Below are positions 8,915 through 18,006 of a stretch of DNA of 64,000 bases, in pieces. Made by a program: the position numbers and the translations under genes. Under the pieces are notes generated by a model that saw only the letters and a list, made by a program, of their open reading frames with translations, ran no database searches and was not told the origin of the DNA. The stretch covers positions 496,001 to 560,000 of the forward strand of contig JANQON010000009.1 in the NCBI GenBank assembly GCA_028289605.1, in the 5' to 3' direction. Numbering within the stretch: position 1 is the stretch's first letter; each line of letters starts with the position of its first letter. This stretch comes from Hyphococcus sp. GTDB lineage: Bacteria > Pseudomonadota > Alphaproteobacteria > Caulobacterales > Parvularculaceae.

Positions 8915-10321
8915 TCAACCATTCATCGCCTCAAGCTCTACGCCTTTTGTTTCATGCACCATTCGGAAAACAAAAATCACAGACAAAACCGCAAACCCTG
9001 CGTAAATTGAATAGGCGCCCGCAAGGCCAATCCCGGCCAGCAAAATGGGGAATGTCATGGTAATGGCGAAGTTTGACAGCCATTGCGCCAAGCCGCTCAC
9101 TGCGAGTCCCGAACCGCGGATCTGATTGGGAAACATTTCTCCCAGCATAACCCACATAACCGGCCCCCAGCTCATATTGAAAATGAATACATAGAGGTTC
9201 GCCGCGATCAGCGCGGTGCGGCCTGCGGCGTCGGAAAGCTGCAGCTGGCCGTCCTCTGCAACGCCTGCCGTTAAAAAAGACGCAGCCATCGCCGCCAGCG
9301 TCGCCGCCATGCCGATCGACCCGAACCACAATAGCGGTTTGCGGCCGATGCGATCGATTATCAGTATGGTGATAACACAGGCTAGAATACTGACAGCGCC
9401 GGAGACCACATTGATGAGGAGTGCGTCGCTCTCTGTGAAGCCGACGGACTGCCACAGGACTGCGCCATAATAGAATACGACGTTAATACCGACGAGTTGC
9501 TGAAAAACAGCGAGACCAAGTCCCACCCAGACAAGCTTGCGAACTTTCCGCGTGCCGGGGTCAAGCAGATCTGCAAGGCGCGGGCGATGGCGGTCGCTGG
9601 CGAGGGAATTTTCGATCTCCGCCAACTTGTCACGCGCTGTATCGTCGCCAAACAACCGCCGCAGGACGGATCGAGCCTGTTCGTTGTGTCCCTTCAGCAC
9701 CAAAAAGCGCGGGCTTTCGGGAATGAAAAAGAGGCAGAGCAAAAAGAGCGCAGCTGGCGCCATCTCCACCCAGAACATCCAGCGCCAGGCCGGGAAGCCG
9801 AACCAAAACGCCGAAAGGGAAGATCCGGCAGTCTGCGCCAGGACAAAATTGCTGAGAAATGCTGCGAACAGACCGGAGATAATCGCGATCTGCTGAACTG
9901 AGATCAGTGCGCCGCGAAACCGGGCAGGCGCAATTTCACTGATATAGGCTGGCGCCAACACGCTCGCCGCGCCGACGGCGAGACCGCCCAGAATGCGATA
10001 AAAGACAAATTCACCCGAACCGCCGGCGACGCCCGATCCCCAGGAGCTTGCCAGGAAAAAGACGGCCGCCGCCATCAACAGGCTGCGGCGCCCAAAGATG
10101 TCAGCGAGGCGCGCCGCGAAGAATGCGCCGACCGCACAACCGAGCAACATGGACGCCACATTGAATCCGGTCCCGACGCTGTCCGAGTTGAACGCGGTCT
10201 GCAGTCCTTCGACGGTGCCGTTGATGACCCCGCTGTCGAAACCGAACAGAAAACCGCCGATGGTCGCGACAACGGCGACCGCAATGATGAGCGACGTATT
10301 CTCGCGCCTGATCTCTGTCAC
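8915..10321 (-). CDS. Sugar-porter MFS transporter (XylE/AraE-like)
   Basis: A 468-residue, 12-helix carrier with sugar-porter signatures: GGFLFGFDSGVI in helix 1, ARLADIFGRRSLL (the D-R-x-GRR loop), PESPRFLV after helix 6, IDRIGRKPLL between helices 8 and 9, and HETKGVELE at the C-terminus in place of PETKG. The start is a GTG (10319-10321) with GGAGG about ten bases upstream. It lies 113 bases downstream of the TonB receptor on the same strand and is probably in its transcript, so it likely carries xylose or xylo-oligosaccharides across the inner membrane. Confidence 0.9.
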   Translation of the reverse strand: MTEIRRENTSLIIAVAVVATIGGFLFGFDSGVINGTVEGLQTAFNSDSVGTGFNVASMLLGCAVGAFFAARLADIFGRRSLLMAAAVFFLASSWGSGVAGGSGEFVFYRILGGLAVGAASVLAPAYISEIAPARFRGALISVQQIAIISGLFAAFLSNFVLAQTAGSSLSAFWFGFPAWRWMFWVEMAPAALFLLCLFFIPESPRFLVLKGHNEQARSVLRRLFGDDTARDKLAEIENSLASDRHRPRLADLLDPGTRKVRKLVWVGLGLAVFQQLVGINVVFYYGAVLWQSVGFTESDALLINVVSGAVSILACVITILIIDRIGRKPLLWFGSIGMAATLAAMAASFLTAGVAEDGQLQLSDAAGRTALIAANLYVFIFNMSWGPVMWVMLGEMFPNQIRGSGLAVSGLAQWLSNFAITMTFPILLAGIGLAGAYSIYAGFAVLSVIFVFRMVHETKGVELEAMNG

Positions 10322-10383
10322 TGGCCAGCCGCCTCCGCGTCACTTTTTCCAGGGCCGCCGTGGCCAAAAGGTCTTGCAACGCA

Positions 10384-10407
10384 GCCGCCGCCCTATGGGG
10401 CGGCGGC
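10384..10407 (-). other. GC-rich hairpin between TonB receptor and MFS gene
   Basis: A 10-bp perfect stem GCCGCCGCCC / GGGCGGCGGC with a four-base loop. There is no T-tract on either side, so it is more likely a processing or attenuation element in the receptor-permease transcript than a simple terminator. Confidence 0.4.
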
Positions 10408-10434
10408 GCGCGCATTATTCACCAGCGATCGGGC

Positions 10435-13269
10435 CTAGAAATCCCCTCGCACGCCAAAGGTCAGGCGCGGTTTTTGGTCGTTTTCAAAGAGGAACTGGTC
10501 CGTGAATCGACCGCGCTGGCGTTGGTCTTCGCCCGTGATATTCAGCGCTTCGGCAAAAACCGTAATGTTGTCGTTTACATTGTAGCTCGCGCTTGCATCG
10601 AGTTGAATAAACTCATCGAAGAACACAGGCTCGCCCTGAACGCGGAGTTGATTCTCAGCAAACAGAAACTCGTCGCGCCAGTTCGCCGCGATGCGCACCT
10701 GAAAGCTGTCGTTTTCGTAGAAACCGACGAGGTTCGCCGTGTCCGATAGACCAATCAGATTGACTGTCTGGGTCGTCGCCTGCGGGTCGAAATCAGCGTC
10801 CGACGTAACAAACGTATAGTTCGCTTGAAGGCCGAAGCCGCTATCGCCGAAGAGATGTTGGATCGCAATCTCAAGACCGTTGATGTTCGCATCGCCGGTG
10901 TTGACGTTTTGGAGAATATTGAAAATCGCAACCGGATCGGTGGGCAGGCTTTCAACGCTCGGCCCGTTCGGCCCCGGATCCGGAAAACGCGGGCTTGGAT
11001 CCGTTATCGGATCGCCGTTCGCATTGAGGATGGGACCTGTTGTCGTCTCGGTCCCGATGAAGTTCTGGACATTCTTATGGAAGAAAGTCAGCGACGCATA
11101 ACTTCCTTCATCGTAGTACCATTCCGCCGCGAAATCGATATTGTCTGAAAGGAACGGCAGAAGGTTCGGATTGCCGCGTATGGCGTTGAATGGTCCGAAC
11201 GGACGCGTATCGGCAATCTGCAAGGACGGACGCAAGGCGTTCAAATCGGGCCGCGCCAATGTTCTGCCGTAAGACAGACGCAACACGATATCGTCTGTGG
11301 GCTGAAGTTGAAAATCAATCGCCGGCAGGAAGTTGCTGTAGCTGCCCGATTGATTGAGCTCCTGCTCATCCGTCGTGAAAATAACCTCTTGTTCCGACCC
11401 GGTTGTTGTCCGCAACCCTAAGGGCAGGTTGGCTGTTGAAGACGACTCCACGTCTGTCGTTTCATAGCGGACGCCGGCGGAGAGCTTGGCGAGCATGCCG
11501 TTGAATTCCCCCTCAAGGTTCACGTTTACATAGGCGGAGAAGGATTCTTCGAGGATGTCGATAATGTCAAATTGCGGGATGACCGTCTGAACCGGGAACA
11601 GATCGTTGATCGCCACGGCGGAGTCGAAGAACTGGATTGTGTCAAAAATGCCTGTGTCGACATTCTGCACTTCTGTGAACAAACCGGCGCAACCGACGCA
11701 GTCATCCAGGTTCTGAAACACAAAGTTCGTGCTTAATGACCGCGTGGCGACGTCATATTCAATGTATGCTGCGCCAAAGTCGACAGACTGCAGAAGATCG
11801 CCGTCATCGCCGCGCCATGTCCCTCGGAACTGCGCTTGGTTGACTTCGTTTTTGATAGAAACCGTCCGCACAAGCGACCCGAGCGGGCTCAATCCGTCGA
11901 CGTCGAGAAAACTGTCGACGCCTGGTATCGGAGCGCCCGCGCCGAACTGATCCTCTCCGCGGAATGCGCCGGTGTCGTCCACCAGGATAGTCGGGCGGCC
12001 CTCGCCGTAGGTGATGTCGAAATCGACCCCCAACGCTCCTTGATAAATAGCGATCGCGTCATTGCTTTGGCCGTCGGGCTGGCTCTCTGATTCAGACAGA
12101 TGTCCGTCGAATTCGAGCATCAGCCTGTCGTTCAGGTCCCACTCAACGTTCACGCCGACCGAGTCGTTCTCGATTCTAATCTCGTTATTGTACGCAAGCG
12201 CGTCGGCTGCGCGGCTGGCGTAGGACACAGACGCGAGCGTCCCATTTGACGTCAACCCGATCGGACCCGTGATTGCGCCCGTCACCCCGGCGTCGGCGTA
12301 AAGCCCGAACAGCCCGGTTTGGTATCGCTGCTCCTCGACCGTAAAGCGCGACAACGTGTAATCGCCCGTAATGGTGAACGTATCGACCGGGCGGAACTGC
12401 ACCACGCCCTGCAGATTGGTCCGGGTTCGTCTATTGTCGGCAATCTCGGTAATATGGGTGCGCGGCGCGTAGACGGTTCCTTCCGTTGCATCAATGGCGC
12501 CGGCGGCAATAAGATTGTTGTGGCCGGAAGAACCCGGCGCCCAGACATCCCAGCCGTCCAGGTGGTCTTCGAATTCCCGGAAGTTGCGTCGCGAGAAAGA
12601 CCCGGTGACTAAAACGCCGAACATGTCATTAAACGTATGAGACGCGAGACCGCCAATCTCCGGCGTGACCGCGCTTCCTGTCTCGGACGAGAAATCGTGA
12701 ATGCCGGCCGCGCTCAACACGGCGCGCGTGCCGCTAACGTCGAATGGACGCGCCGTCAAAATATCCACTGTCGCGCCTATGCCGCCGGAAGGCAGGTCCG
12801 CCCGCGCAGTTTTGTACACATTGACGCCGGACACGGACTCTGAAGCGATCTCAGCGAAGTTGAACGCGCGGCTCTGCGTTTGGCTGTTGATGGTTTCAAG
12901 TTCGGGCGAGGACGACACCGGCATTTGCCGACCATTCAACGTAACCAGATTGAAGCTCGGCCCGAGACCCCGCACGGAAATCTGATTGCCTTCGTTGTTA
13001 CGGCGATCGATGGACACGCCAGTGATCCGTTGCAAGGATTCAGCGAGGTTGGCGTCGGGAAACTTGCCGATGTCTTCGGCTGTGATCGCGTCGACCACCC
13101 CGGCTTCGTTTCGCTTGATCTCCGCGGATGTCGTCAGGGAGCGGCGTATGCCCTCTACAACAATGACGTCGTCGCTTGCTCCCTCGTCCTGCGCAAAAGC
13201 CGACATCGGCGTCGCCCAAAATGATAGCGCTACCAATGACGAGCAACCTAATAGATTCAGCTTTTTCAT
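10435..13269 (-). CDS. TonB-dependent receptor, Caulobacter type (TIGR01782-like)
   Basis: A 944-residue outer-membrane receptor. The signal peptide is MKKLNLLGCSSLVALSFW...AFAQ. A short TonB-interacting stretch (DDVIVVEGIRRSL) is followed by the plug (DAITAEDIGKFPDANLAESL, GVSIDRRNNEGNQISVRGLG) and a long beta-barrel ending in a C-terminal Phe (GVRGDF). I chose the ATG 13267-13269 because of a GGAGGG box; an upstream codon at 13332 adds 21 residues before the signal peptide. The gene lies immediately downstream of a 20-bp LacI-type palindrome shared with the divergent GH26 operon, which points to uptake of xylan-derived oligosaccharides. Confidence 0.93.
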   Translation of the reverse strand: MKKLNLLGCSSLVALSFWATPMSAFAQDEGASDDVIVVEGIRRSLTTSAEIKRNEAGVVDAITAEDIGKFPDANLAESLQRITGVSIDRRNNEGNQISVRGLGPSFNLVTLNGRQMPVSSSPELETINSQTQSRAFNFAEIASESVSGVNVYKTARADLPSGGIGATVDILTARPFDVSGTRAVLSAAGIHDFSSETGSAVTPEIGGLASHTFNDMFGVLVTGSFSRRNFREFEDHLDGWDVWAPGSSGHNNLIAAGAIDATEGTVYAPRTHITEIADNRRTRTNLQGVVQFRPVDTFTITGDYTLSRFTVEEQRYQTGLFGLYADAGVTGAITGPIGLTSNGTLASVSYASRAADALAYNNEIRIENDSVGVNVEWDLNDRLMLEFDGHLSESESQPDGQSNDAIAIYQGALGVDFDITYGEGRPTILVDDTGAFRGEDQFGAGAPIPGVDSFLDVDGLSPLGSLVRTVSIKNEVNQAQFRGTWRGDDGDLLQSVDFGAAYIEYDVATRSLSTNFVFQNLDDCVGCAGLFTEVQNVDTGIFDTIQFFDSAVAINDLFPVQTVIPQFDIIDILEESFSAYVNVNLEGEFNGMLAKLSAGVRYETTDVESSSTANLPLGLRTTTGSEQEVIFTTDEQELNQSGSYSNFLPAIDFQLQPTDDIVLRLSYGRTLARPDLNALRPSLQIADTRPFGPFNAIRGNPNLLPFLSDNIDFAAEWYYDEGSYASLTFFHKNVQNFIGTETTTGPILNANGDPITDPSPRFPDPGPNGPSVESLPTDPVAIFNILQNVNTGDANINGLEIAIQHLFGDSGFGLQANYTFVTSDADFDPQATTQTVNLIGLSDTANLVGFYENDSFQVRIAANWRDEFLFAENQLRVQGEPVFFDEFIQLDASASYNVNDNITVFAEALNITGEDQRQRGRFTDQFLFENDQKPRLTFGVRGDF

Positions 13270-13353
13270 GATCCCTCCCGAACGCCTTTGAAATGTGCGT
13301 TGGATTCCCTGTTTGCGACCCTGCGGCGTCATTTGACTTTTGTCATCGCCATT

Positions 13354-13373
13354 TTATGGTAGCGCTACCATAA
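13354..13373. promoter_or_regulatory. XylR-type LacI-family operator (20-bp perfect palindrome)
   Basis: TTATGGTAGCGCTACCATAA is a perfect palindrome with the central CGCG-like step typical of LacI-family operators (core TGGTAGCGCTACCA). It lies in the divergent promoter region between the TonB receptor (leftward) and the GH26 operon (rightward). The same core occurs at two other places in this island. As I remember it, the C. crescentus xylose promoter carries a near-identical element. Confidence 0.8.
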
Positions 13374-13454
13374 TTGGCGCAGATCGCCGTTGTCAACTGG
13401 GATTGTGATCCCGCGCGGACCTTTTGATAGACTGTTGCAGGGAAGACCACAGCC

Positions 13455-14642
13455 ATGAACAGCCCGACACTTTCCGGCGGCCTCACGCCTCCCCTAACCG
13501 CCTTAATCGTTGCTCTGTCGGCTGCGCTCATCGCCGGATGCGCGCCGACACGGACTGTTGCGTCGGCGCAAAGCGGCAAGGCAACCTCCGATCGGAACAA
13601 TCTCTTTTTCATCGGTCAGGACCTGGATGCGATACGAGATTACGTCGACAGCGGTTGTTGCGTCGCAGCAGACGGCGCCACCGCTTATGTCGGACTTTAC
13701 AACGTATTGTCAGAAGAACTCGAGTTCGGGGGATTAGGCCTGGACGAAAAAAGCGATCCGATTTCGCTGGAGGGCTCATGGGGCGCCGGACCCGTCAGCG
13801 CGTACAAGACAGCGACGCACTTCGACGTTGATCATATCGCGATCGGTCTTTTTATCGCTAACAACGAGGAACCGGGCGCGCTCGCTGCGCTCGCCGCCGG
13901 ACAGCATGACGACAAAGTCCGCCAACTGGCGAAACTCTTTGCGCATGTCCGTGGAACGGTGTTTCTGCGGATCGGGTATGAATTCGACGGCGCCTGGAAC
14001 GCGGGATACGAGGATGTTGAGACCTATAAGGCAGCATGGCGGCGCGTTGTCGATATTATTCGCAACGACAATCACGATAATGTCGTCTTTGTTTGGCAAG
14101 CCAGCGCAGCGCCGATTGACGATGCAATAGAGAAGAAGCGCGAAGACATCGCCGCATGGTATCCGGGCGACGCATATGTCGACTGGGTCGGATTGTCGTG
14201 GTTCATTGACGGCGACGAATCGCAATCTGTTGATTCAGACTACGCAGCCCCGACAGCGCGCGCGCTTGCCGATGAGGTCGTCGACTTCGCGCGCGGACGG
14301 CGTAAACCGGTGATGATTGCGGAAGCGGCGCCGCAGGCGTTCGATATCGCCAACCTGACGACAAGTCATCATTCCCCGCTCTGGGACGGGGCGCCGAACA
14401 CAAACACGCGGGCCGTGACGGAAGATGAACTCTGGGAGGCCTGGTTTGCGCCGTTTTTCGCTTATGTGCGGGAAAATGACGACGTCATTGACGCAATCGC
14501 CTATATTAACTGCAATTGGGAATCACAGCCGATGTGGGGGCCGCCTTATGAAAGCGGATATTGGGGCGACACGCGCGTCAGTGTGAACGACGAAATTGCG
14601 CGGCGTTGGAACGCGGCGATAACAGAATGGCGCGGTCAATAG
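13455..14642 (+). CDS. GH26-like glycoside hydrolase lipoprotein
   Basis: A 395-residue protein with a lipoprotein signal (ALIAGC, lipidated Cys about residue 30). The fold resembles the GH26 (beta/alpha)8 barrel: VFLRIGYEFDGAWN carries the likely acid/base E176 and PVMIAEAAP the likely nucleophile E290. GH26 contains beta-mannanases and also beta-1,3-xylanases. The neighbourhood is entirely about xylose, and the gene shares the xylose-type operator with the TonB receptor. A GGGAAGACC box precedes the ATG. It is the first gene of a rightward operon with a sugar-porter carrier and a Gfo/Idh oxidoreductase. Family placement is from motifs only; the substrate is unproven. Confidence 0.75.
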   Translation: MNSPTLSGGLTPPLTALIVALSAALIAGCAPTRTVASAQSGKATSDRNNLFFIGQDLDAIRDYVDSGCCVAADGATAYVGLYNVLSEELEFGGLGLDEKSDPISLEGSWGAGPVSAYKTATHFDVDHIAIGLFIANNEEPGALAALAAGQHDDKVRQLAKLFAHVRGTVFLRIGYEFDGAWNAGYEDVETYKAAWRRVVDIIRNDNHDNVVFVWQASAAPIDDAIEKKREDIAAWYPGDAYVDWVGLSWFIDGDESQSVDSDYAAPTARALADEVVDFARGRRKPVMIAEAAPQAFDIANLTTSHHSPLWDGAPNTNTRAVTEDELWEAWFAPFFAYVRENDDVIDAIAYINCNWESQPMWGPPYESGYWGDTRVSVNDEIARRWNAAITEWRGQ

Positions 14643-14695
14643 GCCGACGCTTCAAGATCGGGCGAAAGAACCCGGCGCGAATATGAGGAAACGCC

Positions 14696-16270
14696 ATGCC
14701 ACGCCACACGCGCAATGCGTTGCTGTATTCAATGATTATCGCCCTCGGGGGGTTCGTCTTTGGATTTGACGCATCCGTTATTTCCGGGGTCGTCGTTTAC
14801 GTCACAAGAGAATTCAACCTGGATCCGATCCAGCAAGGTCTCGTGGTGAGCGCGCCGACGCTCGCCGCGATCTTCGCCTCTTTGACGGTCGGTCCGCTGG
14901 CTGACTTTGTCGGCCGAAAACGCGTGCTTCAGTTCCTCGCGCTGCTGTACACCATATCAGCGCTTCTTTCCGCGTTCGCCGACAGTTTCATGTCACTGGT
15001 TGTCGCCCGTGCGATCGGCGGATACGCCTTCGGCTCACTCGTGCTCGCGCCAATCTATATCGCCGAGCTCTCCCCTGCCCGACTGCGCGGGCGCTTTGTC
15101 GCTATCAACCAGTTTACGATCGTTGTCGGCCTTTCAACCGCGTATTTTGTCAACTACTTCATTCAGTCCGCCGCAACATCCGGCGCAGCATGGGTCTCAG
15201 CGCTCTCAATCGACGACAACACATGGAACTGGATGTTGGGCGTGGAAACCGCGCCGGCGCTTTTGTGGCTCATTCTGTTGACATTTGTGCCGCGCAGCCC
15301 GAGGTGGCTCGCAGCAAACGGACACTGGGATGAAGCCGAAAAGGTTCTCGCCAAAATTGTCGATCCGAAAAAGATTGACGCCGCTGCAGCGGAAATCCGC
15401 AGCGCCATCGGCGGTGTCAAGGCGACATTCGCCGACCGGCTGAGCGAGCTTTTCTCCCGTAAGATGGTGTTCATCCTGACGATCGGGATCATCGTCGCCA
15501 TCGTTCAGCAGATCACCGGCATCAACATCGTGTTCTTTTATGCGACGAGCATATTCGAACAGTCGGGCGTCGGCACAAACGCCGCTTTTGCGCAGGCGGT
15601 CATCGTCGGCGTGGTCAACGTCGTGTTCACCATCATTGCGATGGCCACTATCGATTCCCTCGGGCGCAAGCCGCTTTTGATCATCGGATTGGTCGGCGTC
15701 GCTGTCAGCATGGCGGTCGTCTCGTGGGGCTTTCACCAGGCCCGATACAAGATTGACGACGCGGCCCTCGCACAGCTCGAAGCCGCCGTCGATCGCGAAC
15801 AGTTCAGCGCCATCAAGAATGTCGAATATGAAAGCGATGTCGCCTTCAAAAGCGCCGTGCGCGGCGCCATTGGCGAAACATCGCTGAGGGACAACGAAGC
15901 GGCGATCCTGAAAGCGGCGATGTCTGCTGACTCACGGTTGATCCTGTTGGGTATTCTGGGCTTCGTCGCGTCGTTCGCGATTTCGCTTGGCCCGGTGATG
16001 TGGGTTCTGCTGTCGGAAATATTCCCGGTCAAAATAAGGGGCGTGGCGATTTCTCTCGTCACGATATTCAATAGCGGCGCAAGCTGGCTCGTACAATTTC
16101 TGTTTCCCTGGGAAGTGGCGACTTTTGGCGCCGCGGGCGTGTTCTTGTCCTTCTCCGTGTTTGCGGTGATTGGGCTTGTCTTGATTGCTTGGCTGCTGCC
16201 GGAGACGAAGGGGCTGTCCCTTGAACAACTAGAACAAAAGCTCGCCTCGCGCGCAGCGAAGGGCGGTTAG
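14696..16270 (+). CDS. Sugar-porter MFS transporter with an extra loop
   Basis: A 524-residue sugar-porter family carrier, longer than the usual 460-490. Signatures are GGFVFGFDASVISG (helix 1), GPLADFVGRKRVL, PRSPRWLAANG, QQITGINIVFFY (helix 7, sugar-binding QQ), IDSLGRKPLL and PETKGLSLEQLE. The added length is a charged segment of about 70 residues (about 345-415) between helices 9 and 10, predicted soluble. GAGGAAACGCC stands before the ATG. It lies 53 bases after the GH26 gene and 6 bases before the oxidoreductase gene. It probably takes up the product of the GH26 enzyme or free xylose. Confidence 0.9.
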   Translation: MPRHTRNALLYSMIIALGGFVFGFDASVISGVVVYVTREFNLDPIQQGLVVSAPTLAAIFASLTVGPLADFVGRKRVLQFLALLYTISALLSAFADSFMSLVVARAIGGYAFGSLVLAPIYIAELSPARLRGRFVAINQFTIVVGLSTAYFVNYFIQSAATSGAAWVSALSIDDNTWNWMLGVETAPALLWLILLTFVPRSPRWLAANGHWDEAEKVLAKIVDPKKIDAAAAEIRSAIGGVKATFADRLSELFSRKMVFILTIGIIVAIVQQITGINIVFFYATSIFEQSGVGTNAAFAQAVIVGVVNVVFTIIAMATIDSLGRKPLLIIGLVGVAVSMAVVSWGFHQARYKIDDAALAQLEAAVDREQFSAIKNVEYESDVAFKSAVRGAIGETSLRDNEAAILKAAMSADSRLILLGILGFVASFAISLGPVMWVLLSEIFPVKIRGVAISLVTIFNSGASWLVQFLFPWEVATFGAAGVFLSFSVFAVIGLVLIAWLLPETKGLSLEQLEQKLASRAAKGG

Positions 16271-16276
16271 CGCGAA

Positions 16277-17251
16277 ATGAAGAAGCTGCGTTGGGGCGTC
16301 TTGAGCACCGGCCGCATCGCCGATTGGTTCTGCGCCGACTTTCATCAAGTGAAAGACGCCGAGCTCACCGCCGTTTGTTCGCGCACGCAGAGCGCCGCCG
16401 ACGCCTTCGCTGAAAAACACAAAATCGCGAACGCATATTGTGTCTATGACGACATGCTGGCGGATCCGGCGATCGATGCCATCTATATCGGAACGCCGCA
16501 CACGCTGCATTTCGACAACGCAAGCGCCGCGTTGCGTGCGGGGAAAGCCGTGCTGTGCGAAAAGCCGCTCACCGTCGGCGCGCTGGAATGCCGGCGGCTG
16601 ATCGATATTGCGGCCGAGACAAACGCCTATCTCATGGAAGCGATGTGGACGTATTTCCTGCCGGCGATGCGGCGGGCGAAAGAATGGTGCGATCAGGGCA
16701 GAATTGGCGACCTCCTCCACATCAAAACAGACTTCGGCTATCCAATACCGTTCGACCCGAAGCAGCGTGAATATGACTCTGAACTCGGCGGCGGCTGCCT
16801 CCTGGAAATGGGCGTTTATCCCATCGCCATCGCCAGTTATTTTGCGCCGGGCGAGCCGTCGCTGGTCGAGGCCGTAGGCGCCAAAGCGCCGAACGGCGTT
16901 GAGGACGACGTGACAGCGATCTTTAAGTTCGGCGAGATTACGGCGACGATTGGCGCAAGCTATCGCGCGCGGTTGCGCAATGCGGCGCATATCATCGGGA
17001 CAGACGGCTACATCGTCATTCCCGACGCATTTCGATGCCATTCGTGCTTCCTCTATAGGCTCGACGAGTGCATCGATCGCTTTGAAGCGCCCCGCCAAAC
17101 GCGCGGTTATGAATACCAGGCGATTTCAATGTGTACGGATCTGCTGCGCGGCGATCCTCAGTCGTCGATCGTTCCACTCGACAAGAGCCTGCTTTTTCAA
17201 ACCGCAATCGACGACGTCAAAGCGCGGCTTGGCGTGAGACAGGCCGCCTAG
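16277..17251 (+). CDS. Gfo/Idh/MocA-family NAD(P)-dependent oxidoreductase
   Basis: A 324-residue dehydrogenase with a Rossmann start (WGVLSTGRIA), the family motif CEKP at about residues 94-97 (K96 catalytic) and a C-terminal alpha/beta domain with GGGCLLEMGVYPI. The sequence is close in style to dimeric dihydrodiol dehydrogenases and NADP-linked D-xylose 1-dehydrogenases, which fits its place as third gene of the xylose-controlled operon. If it oxidises xylose it would give xylonolactone alongside the isomerase route; other aldoses are equally possible. Its 3' end overlaps the convergent PhyH gene by four bases. Confidence 0.85.
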   Translation: MKKLRWGVLSTGRIADWFCADFHQVKDAELTAVCSRTQSAADAFAEKHKIANAYCVYDDMLADPAIDAIYIGTPHTLHFDNASAALRAGKAVLCEKPLTVGALECRRLIDIAAETNAYLMEAMWTYFLPAMRRAKEWCDQGRIGDLLHIKTDFGYPIPFDPKQREYDSELGGGCLLEMGVYPIAIASYFAPGEPSLVEAVGAKAPNGVEDDVTAIFKFGEITATIGASYRARLRNAAHIIGTDGYIVIPDAFRCHSCFLYRLDECIDRFEAPRQTRGYEYQAISMCTDLLRGDPQSSIVPLDKSLLFQTAIDDVKARLGVRQAA

Positions 17252-17979
17252 ACGCCGTTTGCCGCCGTGCGGTCAACAACGACTTCAGAGGTCGAAAACT
17301 GAAATCGCATGTTTCGATAGACGCAGATGTCCGTGAGATCTTCAGGCGCCCCCGCAGAGGCCGATCGAAAGTTTGTTGAAAAGCGATGCCGCCGCTTGAT
17401 CGGTAGAACGCGATGCCAACAAAACCCGTGCAGGAAGAGAACGTCGCCCTTCTTGGGCGACAGCACGACCTGACCCGCCATATCGCCGTGGGGATCGCCC
17501 GGCGTCAGTTCGCCGGCCTTGTGCGATCGCGGTTTTACAACGACTTGGCCGCCGATTTCATCGACAATGTCCGACGTGTAGACCAGTCTGTTGAGGTTGT
17601 AGAACGAACCCTCCGGCGGACAGTCCTGATGCCAGGCCTGACCGGAAGTTCCCGCCTTTGAAAACATGACCATGCAATACTGGCTCTCCCAACCGTCGTC
17701 CAGAATGGCTTGCGTTATCGCCCGGAAGTCCGCGTCGTTTTCTACTTCATCGAAATCGCCGACGCCTTCGCGCTGCGGAAACCAGGGCACAACTTCCGTC
17801 GCGGACTTCTCGATGAATTCGTCGCTGTGCTCAAAAGCCGGGTTCTGACCGAAATGGTTTTCGATCAGCCCGTTCAAATGATCCATTGATGCGGCGTCAA
17901 AAAAAGCCGGGAGATGAACAAAACCTTCTCGCCAGAAGTCTTCGGAAATGCGGTTGGGATCAATTTGCCTTGTGCTCAT
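17248..17979 (-). CDS. Phytanoyl-CoA dioxygenase (PhyH) family protein
   Basis: A 243-residue Fe(II)/2-oxoglutarate oxygenase-like protein. AWHQDCPP supplies the H117-x-D119 iron ligands, and LHGFCWHR contains the distal His (H184 or H189). KRRHRFSTNFR probably holds the 2-oxoglutarate-binding Arg. No signal peptide. It is the last gene of the leftward GH43-galM-phyH unit (27-base gap to galM). PhyH members act on many substrates. A sugar, a lignin-linked aromatic or a substituted xylan side group are guesses; nothing in the sequence decides. Confidence 0.85.
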   Translation of the reverse strand: MSTRQIDPNRISEDFWREGFVHLPAFFDAASMDHLNGLIENHFGQNPAFEHSDEFIEKSATEVVPWFPQREGVGDFDEVENDADFRAITQAILDDGWESQYCMVMFSKAGTSGQAWHQDCPPEGSFYNLNRLVYTSDIVDEIGGQVVVKPRSHKAGELTPGDPHGDMAGQVVLSPKKGDVLFLHGFCWHRVLPIKRRHRFSTNFRSASAGAPEDLTDICVYRNMRFQFSTSEVVVDRTAANGV

Positions 17980-18006
17980 TTCAAAAACCTCGACGCCGGC
18001 TGGCGC

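Noticed and set aside
8031-9063. Two overlapping rightward frames (about 250 codons each) near 8.0-9.1 kb
   Set aside because: They cross the methyltransferase, small membrane gene and MFS 3' end on the other strand. Composition is Arg/Ala/Ser-rich without motifs or ribosome-binding sites.
16229-17098. A 289-codon leftward frame opposite the Gfo/Idh gene
   Set aside because: Shadow of a gene with a clear Rossmann fold and CEKP motif.
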